Positions 7,832 through 16,500 of a stretch of 20,117 nt of DNA are shown here, one piece after another. The notes under the pieces were generated by a model. It searched no databases. It had not been told where the DNA came from and saw only the letters and a list, made by a program, of their open reading frames with translations. The first letter of the stretch is position 1. Every line of letters begins with the position of its first letter. The position numbers were made by a program, and so were the translations under genes. The DNA is taken from assembly GCA_946481095.1 (NCBI GenBank), contig CAMLML010000082.1:1-20117 (forward strand), in the 5' to 3' direction. Source of the stretch: an uncultured Cellvibrio sp. Its GTDB lineage: Bacteria; Pseudomonadota; Gammaproteobacteria; Pseudomonadales; Cellvibrionaceae.

Positions 7832-9232
7832 TTAAAATCCAAAATAAATAAAACCTGGCATGCCGGGCGGCGATAATTCAATCACCAGTAACGCACCGAC
7901 AACCAACAAAATACTTTTAGTCCACCAGGGCCAACGCGATAACATTTCTGTTGCTTTTGTCATAGTCGATTCAGCGCGACTGGCTGCCCAGAAGAAAATC
8001 GCAACTGCTACCAACAAACCTATCCAATTAAATCTCGGCATAGTGTGCCAATCAGCCAATCCCGTTAAAAATAATTCGACTGATTCCCAATCTTCTGCGC
8101 GAAACATCAACCAGCCAATACAAACAAAAACAAATGTAATTATTTGCGCAATGACGCCGGGGAATTTAAACAAACCCATTTTTTGCCAGATATTTTGCAA
8201 AATTAATCCAAGGCCGTGCCACAAACCCCAGACAATAAATGTCACGCTGGCGCCATGCCAAAGTCCGGAAAGTGTCATAGCGATCAAGGCATTAATTTGT
8301 GTGCGGCCCCAGGAGCCGCGATTACCGCCTAACGGAATGTAAACAAAATCGCGAATCCAACGCGACAGGGAAATATGCCAGCGCTGCCAAAATTCACTGA
8401 TTGATTTAGCCAAATAAGGCTGATTGAAATTGCGCGGCAATTGAAAACCTAAAAATATTGCCAGTGCGGTGACCAGGTCGGTGTAACCGGAAAAATCAAA
8501 AAATAATTGCCAGGCATAGGCCATGACTGCGCAAATCAATTCAATCGCATGATATCCATCCGGATTGGCAAATACCGGATTCACCCAGGCTTCTGCCAAC
8601 CAGGCTGAAAGCCAGATTTTTTTAATAAATGCAGAAAGAATTAATAAAAAAGCCAAATCCGGTGTGCTGATACTACGGTTGTATTGCATCTGGATTTGCG
8701 GCAGCAATTCATTGGGCCGACAAATAGGGCCTGCCAACAAAGTGGGGAAAAAAGACAGAAAAAGTAATCCATGTTCCAGCTTGGCAGGAGCTGTTTCACC
8801 ACGTCCGACACTGATTAAATAAGCCAGCCCCTGAAAGGTATAAAACGAAATGCCCACCGGCAATAATAAATCCAGCACTGGCAAACTGGCATTGTTGAAA
8901 AAGGGCAGCAGCCATTCCAATGCTTCTTCACGAAAGAAATTGTAATACTTGAACACACCAAGATTAACCAGCGCCAGCAATACACCTATCACCACCGGCC
9001 AGCGTCGTTGGCCTCCGTAACCATCAGGTACCAGTCGCGCCAACCCCAATATGACCAAAGAAAAAACCAGCAGCAACGCGGCAAACCGCCAATCAAAACT
9101 GATGTAAAACAAATAGCTTGCAAGCAATAGCCATCGATTTTGCGCAACCGGGCCATAAAGCCACCCGGCTCGCCAATAGATCCATATAAACGCCAAAAAC
9201 AACAGCGCAAACTCAGGTGAAAGATAATGCAT
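7832..9232 (-). CDS. MBOAT-family membrane O-acyltransferase (AlgI/PatA-like)
   Basis: This polytopic inner-membrane protein has 466 residues and around ten hydrophobic segments. It carries the MBOAT hallmarks: PVGISFYTFQGLAYL, FSGYTDLVTALAIFLGF, SISEFWQRWHISLSRWIRDF (given as SISEFWQRWHISLSRW), VYIPLGGNRG, and LSGLWHGAS with catalytic His326. In PatA/AlgI systems such proteins pass acetyl groups from a cytoplasmic donor across the membrane to a periplasmic SGNH partner. It heads the operon with two SGNH proteins. No alginate or cellulose synthesis gene is nearby, which favours peptidoglycan or an unknown glycan as acceptor. The start at 9232 gives a typical MBOAT N-terminus, although only a weak GAG-type ribosome site precedes it. 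Confidence 0.92.
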   Translation of the reverse strand: MHYLSPEFALLFLAFIWIYWRAGWLYGPVAQNRWLLLASYLFYISFDWRFAALLLVFSLVILGLARLVPDGYGGQRRWPVVIGVLLALVNLGVFKYYNFFREEALEWLLPFFNNASLPVLDLLLPVGISFYTFQGLAYLISVGRGETAPAKLEHGLLFLSFFPTLLAGPICRPNELLPQIQMQYNRSISTPDLAFLLILSAFIKKIWLSAWLAEAWVNPVFANPDGYHAIELICAVMAYAWQLFFDFSGYTDLVTALAIFLGFQLPRNFNQPYLAKSISEFWQRWHISLSRWIRDFVYIPLGGNRGSWGRTQINALIAMTLSGLWHGASVTFIVWGLWHGLGLILQNIWQKMGLFKFPGVIAQIITFVFVCIGWLMFRAEDWESVELFLTGLADWHTMPRFNWIGLLVAVAIFFWAASRAESTMTKATEMLSRWPWWTKSILLVVGALLVIELSPPGMPGFIYFGF

Positions 9233-9496
9233 CGAAACACTCTAAATTTATGATTAAAAAAACAGCGCGCATTCTAAACCCGAAGAATCAAATAGTGGAG
9301 TAAAAGAGTGCCAAACCTGATATTTACTTATCTACCTGGCTACAAACGGAGACTCGGCAACGCGCAGAAGTATACCGAGTGCACATTTCTTTAAAAACTA
9401 TTGAGTGCCCGTGCCACTCTATCCCTTGTTCGCGGCCTTGTGATCTAAACTTCCACTGTATATCACATCACAGAGCTTATAACTGGAGACAAACAA

Positions 9497-9943
9497 ATGA
9501 TTCGATTAACCGGTTTACTGCTCTGCATTTTATGCACGGCCTGCGCAACCATTAATGGCAAAACTGCAAATCATTATGCAGAAGAATATATAGTCGATAA
9601 ATCGAAAAATTGTGGTGAAGTACAATTCAAGGGGGACGCTACTGAAATCAAACAATGCGTCTTCGAAAAATTAACCACACTGGAAAATTTTTACGCCTGG
9701 TATTGGGTAAACTCGGATGGTAACGTACCGGTTACCGGAATCCTGATGAAAGATGGCATACTTTACATCACCTGGTACGATAAAATCGGCAAAGGCAAAG
9801 AAGCTTATTTTCAAAACCACTTGTGCGATAAGTGGGAGTTTGATCCTAACGCAAGCAAACCCATACAGTGCTTTATGAAAAAGCCCAAAACCCGGGTTCA
9901 TTTATTTGAATTGGCGGCGCTGGTGGAACTGAAAATAATTTGA
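9497..9943 (+). CDS. Small lipoprotein, unknown function
   Basis: This lipoprotein of 148 residues has signal peptide MIRLTGLLLCILCTAC and lipobox LCTAC, so Cys16 should be lipidated. The residue after Cys is Ala, which does not indicate inner-membrane retention, so outer-membrane location is likely. The mature part has several cysteines (in KNCGE, KQCVF, HLCDK, IQCFM) and many aromatic residues. I do not recognise the family. GGAG at 9485-9488 sits 8 bases before the ATG. The 264 bases upstream, shared with the divergent MBOAT operon, hold no gene that I can see and must carry the promoters of both. Confidence 0.8.
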   Translation: MIRLTGLLLCILCTACATINGKTANHYAEEYIVDKSKNCGEVQFKGDATEIKQCVFEKLTTLENFYAWYWVNSDGNVPVTGILMKDGILYITWYDKIGKGKEAYFQNHLCDKWEFDPNASKPIQCFMKKPKTRVHLFELAALVELKII

Positions 9944-9988
9944 CACGTGTAAATCAATTTTAAAATCATGAGTAGTTGAACAAAATAT

Positions 9989-10846
9989 ATGTCGGATAAG
10001 TTAATTGTTGAGAAACCCGAAACACTACTGATCTTTCTCAACACCAAACTGCACAATTGGGCACGCAGTAAAATTAAAGAACGACTGCAAACCGGTTGTA
10101 TCAGTGTTAATGGCATTTCTATTACCCGACATAATTACGCATTGTCTGCTGGTGATTTAGTCGAAGTAGGCACATCGGTAAAGGCTGCCAATGCAACACC
10201 ATCGCGATTGGAAATTTTATATTCAGATCGCGATTTAATTGCTATCAACAAACCTGCAGGATTATTGTCTGTTGGCACTACAAAAGAAACCCAACAACAT
10301 GCTCTGGCAATATTGCGCAAACAATTATCACGCCCTTCGTTGCAGATAAAATTATGGCCGGTAAATCGTATTGATCGCGACACTTCGGGTGTTTTATTGT
10401 TTGCAACTTCGAAAGAAATGCGTGAAGCCGTTATGGATAAATGGGAGCAAGCGGAAAAAAATTATCTGGCAATTGTAGCGGGCCAGCCAAATCCACCACA
10501 GGGAACAATCAATCAACCTTTGCGGCTCGATGAAGTTGAATATCGCATGCACGTTGGCGCTCATCCCGATGCCAAACCTGCCATTACGCATTACCAAACA
10601 GAACGCACCTTCAACAATCGCAGTTTATTGAAGGTGCAATTGGAAACCGGGAGACAGCATCAAATTCGCGCGCACATGGCCTGGCTGGGTTATCCCATCA
10701 TCGGCGATCCACGCTATGGCACTGCAGGAGGACGCATGGGTTTACATGCATTGCGATTAAAAATTATCAAACCCAATAGTGGAAAAGAATTGGTTTTTGA
10801 AACTCCTGCACCGAAAGATTTTTTGATGTTGATGAATCAACGTTAA
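9989..10846 (+). CDS. RluA-family RNA pseudouridine synthase
   Basis: This cytoplasmic enzyme of 285 residues converts specific uridines in rRNA or tRNA to pseudouridine. An N-terminal S4-like RNA-binding region (about 13-62: ARSKIKERLQTGCISVNG, then the SAGDLVEV turn) precedes the catalytic domain. The latter has DLIAINKPAGLLS at 82-94 and the signature NRIDRDTSGVLLF, with Asp129 as the catalytic aspartate. It ends with the LETGRQHQIRAHMAWLGYPIIGD block, given here as ETGRQHQIRAHMAWLG. In the usual HRLD signature, Asn126 replaces His and Ile128 replaces Leu, minor changes that leave the Asp intact. The target base cannot be told; RluA, RluC, RluD and TruC share this signature. No strong ribosome site precedes ATG 9989. 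A hairpin ends the gene. Confidence 0.93.
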   Translation: MSDKLIVEKPETLLIFLNTKLHNWARSKIKERLQTGCISVNGISITRHNYALSAGDLVEVGTSVKAANATPSRLEILYSDRDLIAINKPAGLLSVGTTKETQQHALAILRKQLSRPSLQIKLWPVNRIDRDTSGVLLFATSKEMREAVMDKWEQAEKNYLAIVAGQPNPPQGTINQPLRLDEVEYRMHVGAHPDAKPAITHYQTERTFNNRSLLKVQLETGRQHQIRAHMAWLGYPIIGDPRYGTAGGRMGLHALRLKIIKPNSGKELVFETPAPKDFLMLMNQR

Positions 10847-10853
10847 AAAATTT

Positions 10854-10878
10854 TCCTCCACTTTGTTGAAGTGGAGGA
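10854..10878. terminator. Hairpin between converging genes, probable terminator
   Basis: A perfect 10-bp stem (TCCTCCACTT / AAGTGGAGGA) with loop TGTTG lies 8 bases after the pseudouridine synthase stop. It is flanked by A/T-rich runs: AAAAAATTTT to the left, which serves as a T tract for the minus strand, and AAAAAATATTTTT to the right. It may end transcription from both the + strand synthase and the minus-strand lipoprotein gene at 10995. Confidence 0.6.
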
Positions 10879-10940
10879 GTCAAAAAATATTTTTATCAGT
10901 AGGAGACCTTCGCACTAATCCATTTTTGTTTAATTTCACT

Positions 10941-10970
10941 TCGTCATCCCTGCGAAGGCAGGAATGACGA
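10941..10970. repeat. REP-like intergenic palindrome
   Basis: TCGTCATCCCTGC, a GAAG loop, then GCAGGAATGACGA: 12 of 13 positions pair. Palindromes of this form (GTCATTCC..GCGAAGGC..GGAATGAC) are scattered between genes in many proteobacteria. There is no T tract, so it is more likely a dispersed repeat than a terminator. Confidence 0.65.
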
Positions 10971-10994
10971 TTAATTTTGATTCGTGCAAAACTC

Positions 10995-12539
10995 TCAGTA
11001 GGTGTAATAACGCGCAAAAATTCGTGTGCCCTGGTTATCTGTCCAATCAGTCCAGAGCAAGATCGCCTTGCCTTGTTCATTCATGGCTACAAACGAATCA
11101 TAAACCGGTGAATTACTCGCGCCGGTAATTATCGCCGGTTTCCATCCAGTGGTTGCTGAATAGGGAACGACATACATATGACGCTGCACCAGGTCCGCGG
11201 CTTTTTGCGTCCAGGTAACAAAACCATTACCTGCAGCATCTACAGCAACAACCGGCTCGGAATAAATATCCAGATTATCAACAGGTTTGATTCGCAACAC
11301 ATTACCCAACTCACCATTGTTAATAGGGTTAGCTAAAATTGATTGACCCTCACCACCGCGTACCACCAAACCTTTATTGGTTGCGGATAATTTTACGTAA
11401 GGTTTGAAAATCGAATCAGCCTCTACTTTGGGTTCAACTTGTGTATTAGCTTGGCCCCAACCACCTGCATAAGTTTTCATTAACAAACCGCTGGTCCATT
11501 TGCTATTTGCAAAATCTGCCTGACCCCAAAATAAATAAGCAACACCATTACCTGATGATGCCAATCGCGGAAAATCAAACGTAAACGCCGTGCTATTATC
11601 TGTCACTAATTCCGATGCCGTTCCCCAACCCGTTGATGCGGATAATTTGTTGTGCCAAATTCCTCGCGGATTGGTTCCGGTTTTCATCCATACCACTTCC
11701 GCATCACCACCTGATAATGACACCACACGCGGGCTACCATCCTGACGACCAACTTCACCCACATTTTCAATTAATACCGCAGTACCCCAACCTGATGAAA
11801 CCGAATAACGATTCGCGTAAATACTAAAGCGACCCGCCACTTCAATTTGCGCCCAAACCGCAACCGCATTATTTTGTGAATCCATCGCCAAATCAAATTC
11901 ACCCAGCGAACCATTAGCAGTTTCGATATTCACCGGTGTGGACCAACCGGTTTCCGAATTAAATCGACTCACCCAAAAATCATATTGGGTTGAGGTAAAT
12001 TGTTTCCACATCAACATGGCATTACCGGTTTGTTGATTATTCACCAACAAATAAGTATCCACTTCACCTGCTGCCTGTTCAATTAACTGCGCATCACTCC
12101 ATGCAGTTCCATTGTAATAACGAAACCACAAACTTCTTGACGCAAGATTTTCATCAATTTGTCGCCACACAACCACTGCATTACCTTCAGCATCCAACAC
12201 TGCTTGTGCACCACCAGCACCTACACCGGAAATAACATTCAAATCTTTCCAGCCCACCGACGATGAAGAACTTGCAACAGACGATTGCACAGAACTACTT
12301 AAATTTTGCACACTGGAACTTTGTGAGCTGGATGAAATTCTTGACGAACTCGAAGCACTCGACAGCATTGATGAACTGGAAATACTGGTTGTCACATTTG
12401 ATGACAAACTGTTTTGCACGCTCGATGAAGACAGCCTGCTCGATGAATTGGGCGGCGTAGATCCACCACCGCCTCCGCCACCACAAGCGGTTAAGCACAG
12501 ACTGACAAGTGAAAACATCCAAATAAATTTCAACTTCAT
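10995..12539 (-). CDS. Poly-serine-linker lipoprotein with beta-propeller-like repeats
   Basis: This lipoprotein of 514 residues has lipobox LTAC; seven glycines and a Ser-rich linker of about 85 residues follow the Cys. Such linkers are typical of Cellvibrio and Saccharophagus surface and secreted proteins. The rest holds about eight units of 45-60 residues, each with a core like GNAVVVWRQ, GNAMLMWKQ, NNAVAVWAQ, GDAEVVWMK, GVAYLFWGQ, GNGFVTWTQ and GKAILLWTD, and most ending in GW..A..I. The sixth is degenerate. The last unit lacks its GW strand, whereas one stands alone at the N-terminus (GWKDLNVISG), which would close the ring of a propeller. The function is probably binding at the cell surface; no catalytic motif is seen. 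The start at 12539 has GGAG 7 bases upstream; a longer frame to 12605 would put the signal peptide too far in. A lux box lies 79 bases upstream. Confidence 0.88.
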   Translation of the reverse strand: MKLKFIWMFSLVSLCLTACGGGGGGGSTPPNSSSRLSSSSVQNSLSSNVTTSISSSSMLSSASSSSRISSSSQSSSVQNLSSSVQSSVASSSSSVGWKDLNVISGVGAGGAQAVLDAEGNAVVVWRQIDENLASRSLWFRYYNGTAWSDAQLIEQAAGEVDTYLLVNNQQTGNAMLMWKQFTSTQYDFWVSRFNSETGWSTPVNIETANGSLGEFDLAMDSQNNAVAVWAQIEVAGRFSIYANRYSVSSGWGTAVLIENVGEVGRQDGSPRVVSLSGGDAEVVWMKTGTNPRGIWHNKLSASTGWGTASELVTDNSTAFTFDFPRLASSGNGVAYLFWGQADFANSKWTSGLLMKTYAGGWGQANTQVEPKVEADSIFKPYVKLSATNKGLVVRGGEGQSILANPINNGELGNVLRIKPVDNLDIYSEPVVAVDAAGNGFVTWTQKAADLVQRHMYVVPYSATTGWKPAIITGASNSPVYDSFVAMNEQGKAILLWTDWTDNQGTRIFARYYTY

Positions 12540-12617
12540 TTTACAACTCCATAATTTTTGGTTTGAGTTATCTGATTCTTCTCTATTAGTAAATCGAAAA
12601 TACAAAACCAGCGATAG

Positions 12618-12633
12618 CTGTCAGATCTAACAG
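12618..12633. promoter_or_regulatory. lux box (LuxR-type operator)
   Basis: CTGTCAGATCTAACAG is an exact CTG-N10-CAG palindrome. It matches the Vibrio fischeri lux box core (CTGTAGGATCGTACAG, from memory) at 12 of 16 bases, including the CTGT, GATC and ACAG blocks. It lies 5 bases beyond the luxR stop codon, between luxR and the propeller lipoprotein gene, both on the minus strand. A possible -10 element (TACTAA, 12591-12586) lies about 37 bases downstream of the box centre. This spacing fits activation from a site overlapping -35. The operator role is inferred. Confidence 0.65.
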
Positions 12634-12637
12634 TGTT

Positions 12638-13378
12638 TTAAAAGGGATGCGGATTAATTAGGCCTTGTAAAATGGCGCGAGCAATCGCATGTTGACGATT
12701 GCAGACATCCATTTTGATCATGGAATTATTTAAATGAAAATTAACCGTGCGTTCGGATATGCCAAGTAATTGCGAAATCTCCCATGAGGTTTTGCCATCA
12801 GCGGCCCAACGCAAACATTCTTGTTCACGAATTGTGAGAGGCTCACGACCATCGGGATTAACCAAAGCCAGCACGCGCCTGACGGCTTCATGCACATGAC
12901 TCGCCAGCAATTGCACATAAGGCAAAGCTTCTTGCGTGATTTCACGATTGGATTTTTGATTGGAATTATTTAGCGTAAAACTCAGTATGCCCATTTCACC
13001 CTGCGGGCTATGTACAGGCATGCTCACGCCGCTTTTTAAACCAAAATCTCCCGCTTCTAACATTACCTTTGCACTGGGCGATTTTTTCTGCATCTGTAAT
13101 TCATGCCATAAAACCGGCAGAGTATGTTGACTACAAAAACCAACAACTGGATCCGCCAATGCATAATCCTGTTCCCAATAGCGTTCCAACCATGCATCGG
13201 GATAACCATTTATTACCACTACGCGCGATTCCGAAAACTGCGACGGAATCCGCAAGGCATAAATAAACGCATCGAAACCCATTTTCTGCGAATAAAAGCG
13301 ACAGCCCTGCGTTATCTCATCAAGACTTTTCGCAGCCGCAAAACCTAATAAACTTTGATTAAAGTCACGCAGATTAAT
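12638..13378 (-). CDS. LuxR-family transcriptional regulator with autoinducer-binding domain
   Basis: This is a quorum-sensing-type DNA-binding regulator. The N-terminal domain keeps the residues that line the acyl-homoserine-lactone pocket: AWLERY (Trp and Tyr), DYALADPVV (Asp-Pro), LPVLWHE (Trp), and SGVSMPVHSPQGEMG (Gly). The C-terminal LuxR helix-turn-helix is complete: LTIREQECLRWAADGKTSWE, then ISQLLGISERTVNFHLNN. The first ATG is at 13282 (214 residues), but the frame continues upstream with a natural LuxR N-terminus (INLRDFNQSLLGFAAAKSLD). It reaches an ATT at 13378, eight bases after a perfect AAGGAGG, giving 246 residues, the usual family length. No ATG, GTG or TTG lies in that 32-residue extension. 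It has either a rare ATT (or ATC) start or a base error. No luxI lies in the window, so it may be a solo receptor. It probably regulates the adjacent lipoprotein gene through the lux box. Confidence 0.88.
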   Translation of the reverse strand: MNLRDFNQSLLGFAAAKSLDEITQGCRFYSQKMGFDAFIYALRIPSQFSESRVVVINGYPDAWLERYWEQDYALADPVVGFCSQHTLPVLWHELQMQKKSPSAKVMLEAGDFGLKSGVSMPVHSPQGEMGILSFTLNNSNQKSNREITQEALPYVQLLASHVHEAVRRVLALVNPDGREPLTIREQECLRWAADGKTSWEISQLLGISERTVNFHLNNSMIKMDVCNRQHAIARAILQGLINPHPF

Positions 13379-13379
13379 G

Positions 13380-13407
13380 ATGGCATCCTCCTTATGGGAG
13401 GAGCCAT
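13380..13407 (-). promoter_or_regulatory. Hairpin enclosing the luxR Shine-Dalgarno
   Basis: On the luxR strand, ATGGC-TCCTCC pairs with GGAGGA-(T)-GCCAT around loop CATAA: 11 base pairs with one bulged T. The AAGGAGG ribosome site (13393-13387) lies in the loop and the 3' arm, and the presumed start codon follows at once. The stem would hide the ribosome site. No T tract follows, so it is not a terminator. Translational control is an inference; an operator palindrome is the alternative. Confidence 0.6.
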
Positions 13408-13510
13408 GCTAATCGGGGAAGGGATTTAAAATTGTTAGAAATTGTAGGAATTAACTTGTCTTACTCTTAACCACAACACTGCTTTCTAAATTCAAAATCA
13501 TTAACCGAAA

Positions 13511-13542
13511 AAAACAAAACGGCCTCGCGACCGTTTTGTTTT
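13511..13542 (-). terminator. Rho-independent terminator of the alpha-2-macroglobulin gene
   Basis: A 12-bp stem (AAAACAAAACGG / CCGTTTTGTTTT on the + strand) with an 8-base loop lies 8 bases beyond the gene's stop codon. On the minus strand it continues into a T run. It separates this gene from the downstream luxR, which therefore has its own promoter in about 100 bases. Confidence 0.85.
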
Positions 13543-13549
13543 TTAATTT

Positions 13550-16500
13550 TTACTTGGCCACAACCTCAACCCAAGTCCCGGATGACCCTGCCTGCAAGGT
13601 TTCATTGTACATAGCGCTGGTTTGCCAACCGGGTAAATAGAATTTACCGGCGTAACTCGCGTTTAAAATCAAACGCACTGTGACACTGGTTTGGTTGCGG
13701 TCGGAATAGCGGTAATACCAATAATAATCTCGCCACAAACTGAAATAGGCCATGACGCGATCATCGCGAATATCCATATAATCAATACCCTTCGGTAATT
13801 GCGAACCTTCGAGGCGTTCGTTGCGGATTTGCCAGCCACTGGGTACGACTGCGGTCAATGAAAGGTCTTCGAGTTTTTCACGTCGCAAATATTGGAAATC
13901 TGCACCCACTGTAACTTCAGCAATAAAATCTGTGCCTTGTTGCAGCTTGCTGATATCGAGCGGTTTATTATCCATCGACATAAATGACACTTTGATATTC
14001 AAACCTTCTGCTTTGGGTTGTTCATACATATTCGCTGGAATACCGCGATTACTCACTAACACACGCAGATTTTTATCTGAATCATTTCTGACACTGATTT
14101 TCGGTGTATTGATGGTTTGTTTTAACATAGTGCTGCTGGTGGATAAATCTTTCCATTCGGTTTCACCTTCTTCTTTAATGGCAATACGCATTGGATTTTT
14201 ACTATCCGCATTTTGTTCAGCAAAATCACTCATTGCCATTAATGCCCAAGCCAATGATTGTGTGGAGTACCAATACTCGCTGGATAAACCTTTGGCAACC
14301 TGTTCAGCCATTTGCCAGGTAGCTTCAGAAGCGGCTTGTGTTTGCATCATCGCACTTAACAAAATCGCGCGGTCACGCAAATCAGAACCGTAGGTGTAAC
14401 CCCAGTCGTCATAGGCAGGAACATTGACGCCTGCTTTTGTCATCAACTCGGCAGCGACATCTTTTAATCCAACTTGTTGATAAGCCAGTGCCAATAACCA
14501 GCGTGATGTTGCGCGATAATTCTCAAAGCGTTCATCATCATTATTTAATTCTTCTCGCAAACGATTCATCGCCGACATTTCTGCACTGTTCGCCAACGCC
14601 AATGTATAGAGACGATAAGCTTGCACCGATTCGTAGTAATAATAATCGCGACCATCACTAATGCGTGCGGCACTGCGTTGATAATTAATCCAATTCATCA
14701 ACAAGGTATCCGGCACTGCATAACCGGCACGTTTTGCTTCCAGCAAGAAATGCCCCGCATAAGTTGAGCCCCAATCATTGACGTAGGATTCACCCGGCCA
14801 ATAACTAAAACCACCGGTGGCCGTTTGGAAACCGCTTAAACGACGAATACCGGCTTTGATATTTTTATCAATATCCTGTTTTTGTTTTTTATCCAGATCC
14901 ATCAATTTATTCAAACGCAATTGCGGGAACACCGATGACGTTGTTTGCTCGATACAACCATGTGGATAAGCAATCAAATATTGCAAACGCTTATCCAGAT
15001 TCAAGGGTGGCAAACTACTGACTTCAACACTGGCTTGATTGGTGCCAAACATTCCGTTCGCAGCCAAAGGTGATTCCCAAGTTTCACCGGGTGCCAGTAA
15101 TTTACTTTCACTCACCACTGCCGGTAAATTCGGTGTGCGTGAATCAATATAGATTTCCTGTGTGGCAGATTCCTCACCCGCACTGGCAACTACTTTGACA
15201 TGGCCTTTACCGATACGATCATTCACCTTCAATTTCAAAATCGCAATTGCATCACCGGGTTCGGTAAAACTTAATTGCGTTTTGCCTTCAACAATCGTAA
15301 AAATTTCATTAGCGTCAACTGATACATCAACTGTTTTGATATCAGCTTCACTGACAAACACATTCACCGGTAAATTCACTTCTTCACCTGGCCCCAACAC
15401 ACGCGGCAGAGTTGCATAAGCGACAACAGGTTGTGTGACTTTCACCGTAGTTTCTACTTTTCCATAAGCCGGGGTTTTGGTTGCAGTGTCCGCAGCAACC
15501 AGCATCACTCGCACCGCGCCCATATAAGGGGGCAATTTAATTTTGTGTTCCCGGATTTCACCGGCTTTTAATTGGAAGGCACCCACAAATTTTACAATTG
15601 GCGGGAATCGACGTTCGCGACGTTTGCGATCCGCATCAACAGCAGCATCAGAACCACCAATCGACAACACACGCTCAAGTGATGCTCCGTAAGCACCCAC
15701 AACCAGATCAAACAAATCCCAGGTACGAACACCCAGGGCTTCACGTTTGAAAAAATATTGATGTGCATCGGGAACATGGAAATCCGTCAGCCCCAATAAA
15801 CCTTCATCAACTACGGCTAGCGTGTAGGTCATGGCACGCTGATCTTTTTCACTGACCTTAACAACAAACTCTGATTCCGGACGCACTTTTTCAGCAACAT
15901 CCAAGTGCGGATTCAATTTTGTTTTTGGATCTTCAACAATTAACGGAATCACACCATAAATGCGTATAGGTGCATCGGCTTTTCGTTCCTGATGAGGCAG
16001 CAGTAACATCAAGCTCACATAAACATTGGGCGCCATTTCATCAGTAATTGGAATTTCCAGATCACGTTGATCTGCACTGACATCCAGCCAACCGGTTTTT
16101 ATAATTTTGCTTCCGGTTTCAAGGCTCATTAATACACGACCTTGCGTGGCTTTTGGCAATCGCACTTTCGCCGTTTCACCCACTGCATATTTTTCTTTGT
16201 CGCTGGATAACATCATTTGGGTTGCAGAATTATTACTGCCCGCGTCATCCCAACTCCAACCCAAATAAACTTCCTGACTGGTACAGTGACCGGTCTCAGC
16301 ATCATTACCATCACAAACACGAATTAAATGACGACCCCAATCATATCGGTTGTGATCCAGCTTCCATTTCACCTGACCATTTTCATCACTGGTGAGATTT
16401 TCTTCGGTAATGGGTGTATGTGATCTTTCAGAAAAATAATCCGCCAGATTTTCCTCTTCTTCATCCCACCACCAACGCCAACCCAATTCATAAACACTGA

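Noticed and set aside
7832..9232. Alginate O-acetylation (AlgI) as a specific name for the MBOAT gene
   Set aside because: No alginate biosynthesis or AlgF/AlgJ/AlgX-like gene is seen nearby, and the partner resembles Ape1/PatB. A general MBOAT call is safer.
13345..13386. Mini-frame of 13 codons starting at ATG 13386 (minus), as a leader peptide for luxR
   Set aside because: The ATG touches AAGGAGG with no spacing, so initiation is unlikely, and the frame is not that of luxR.
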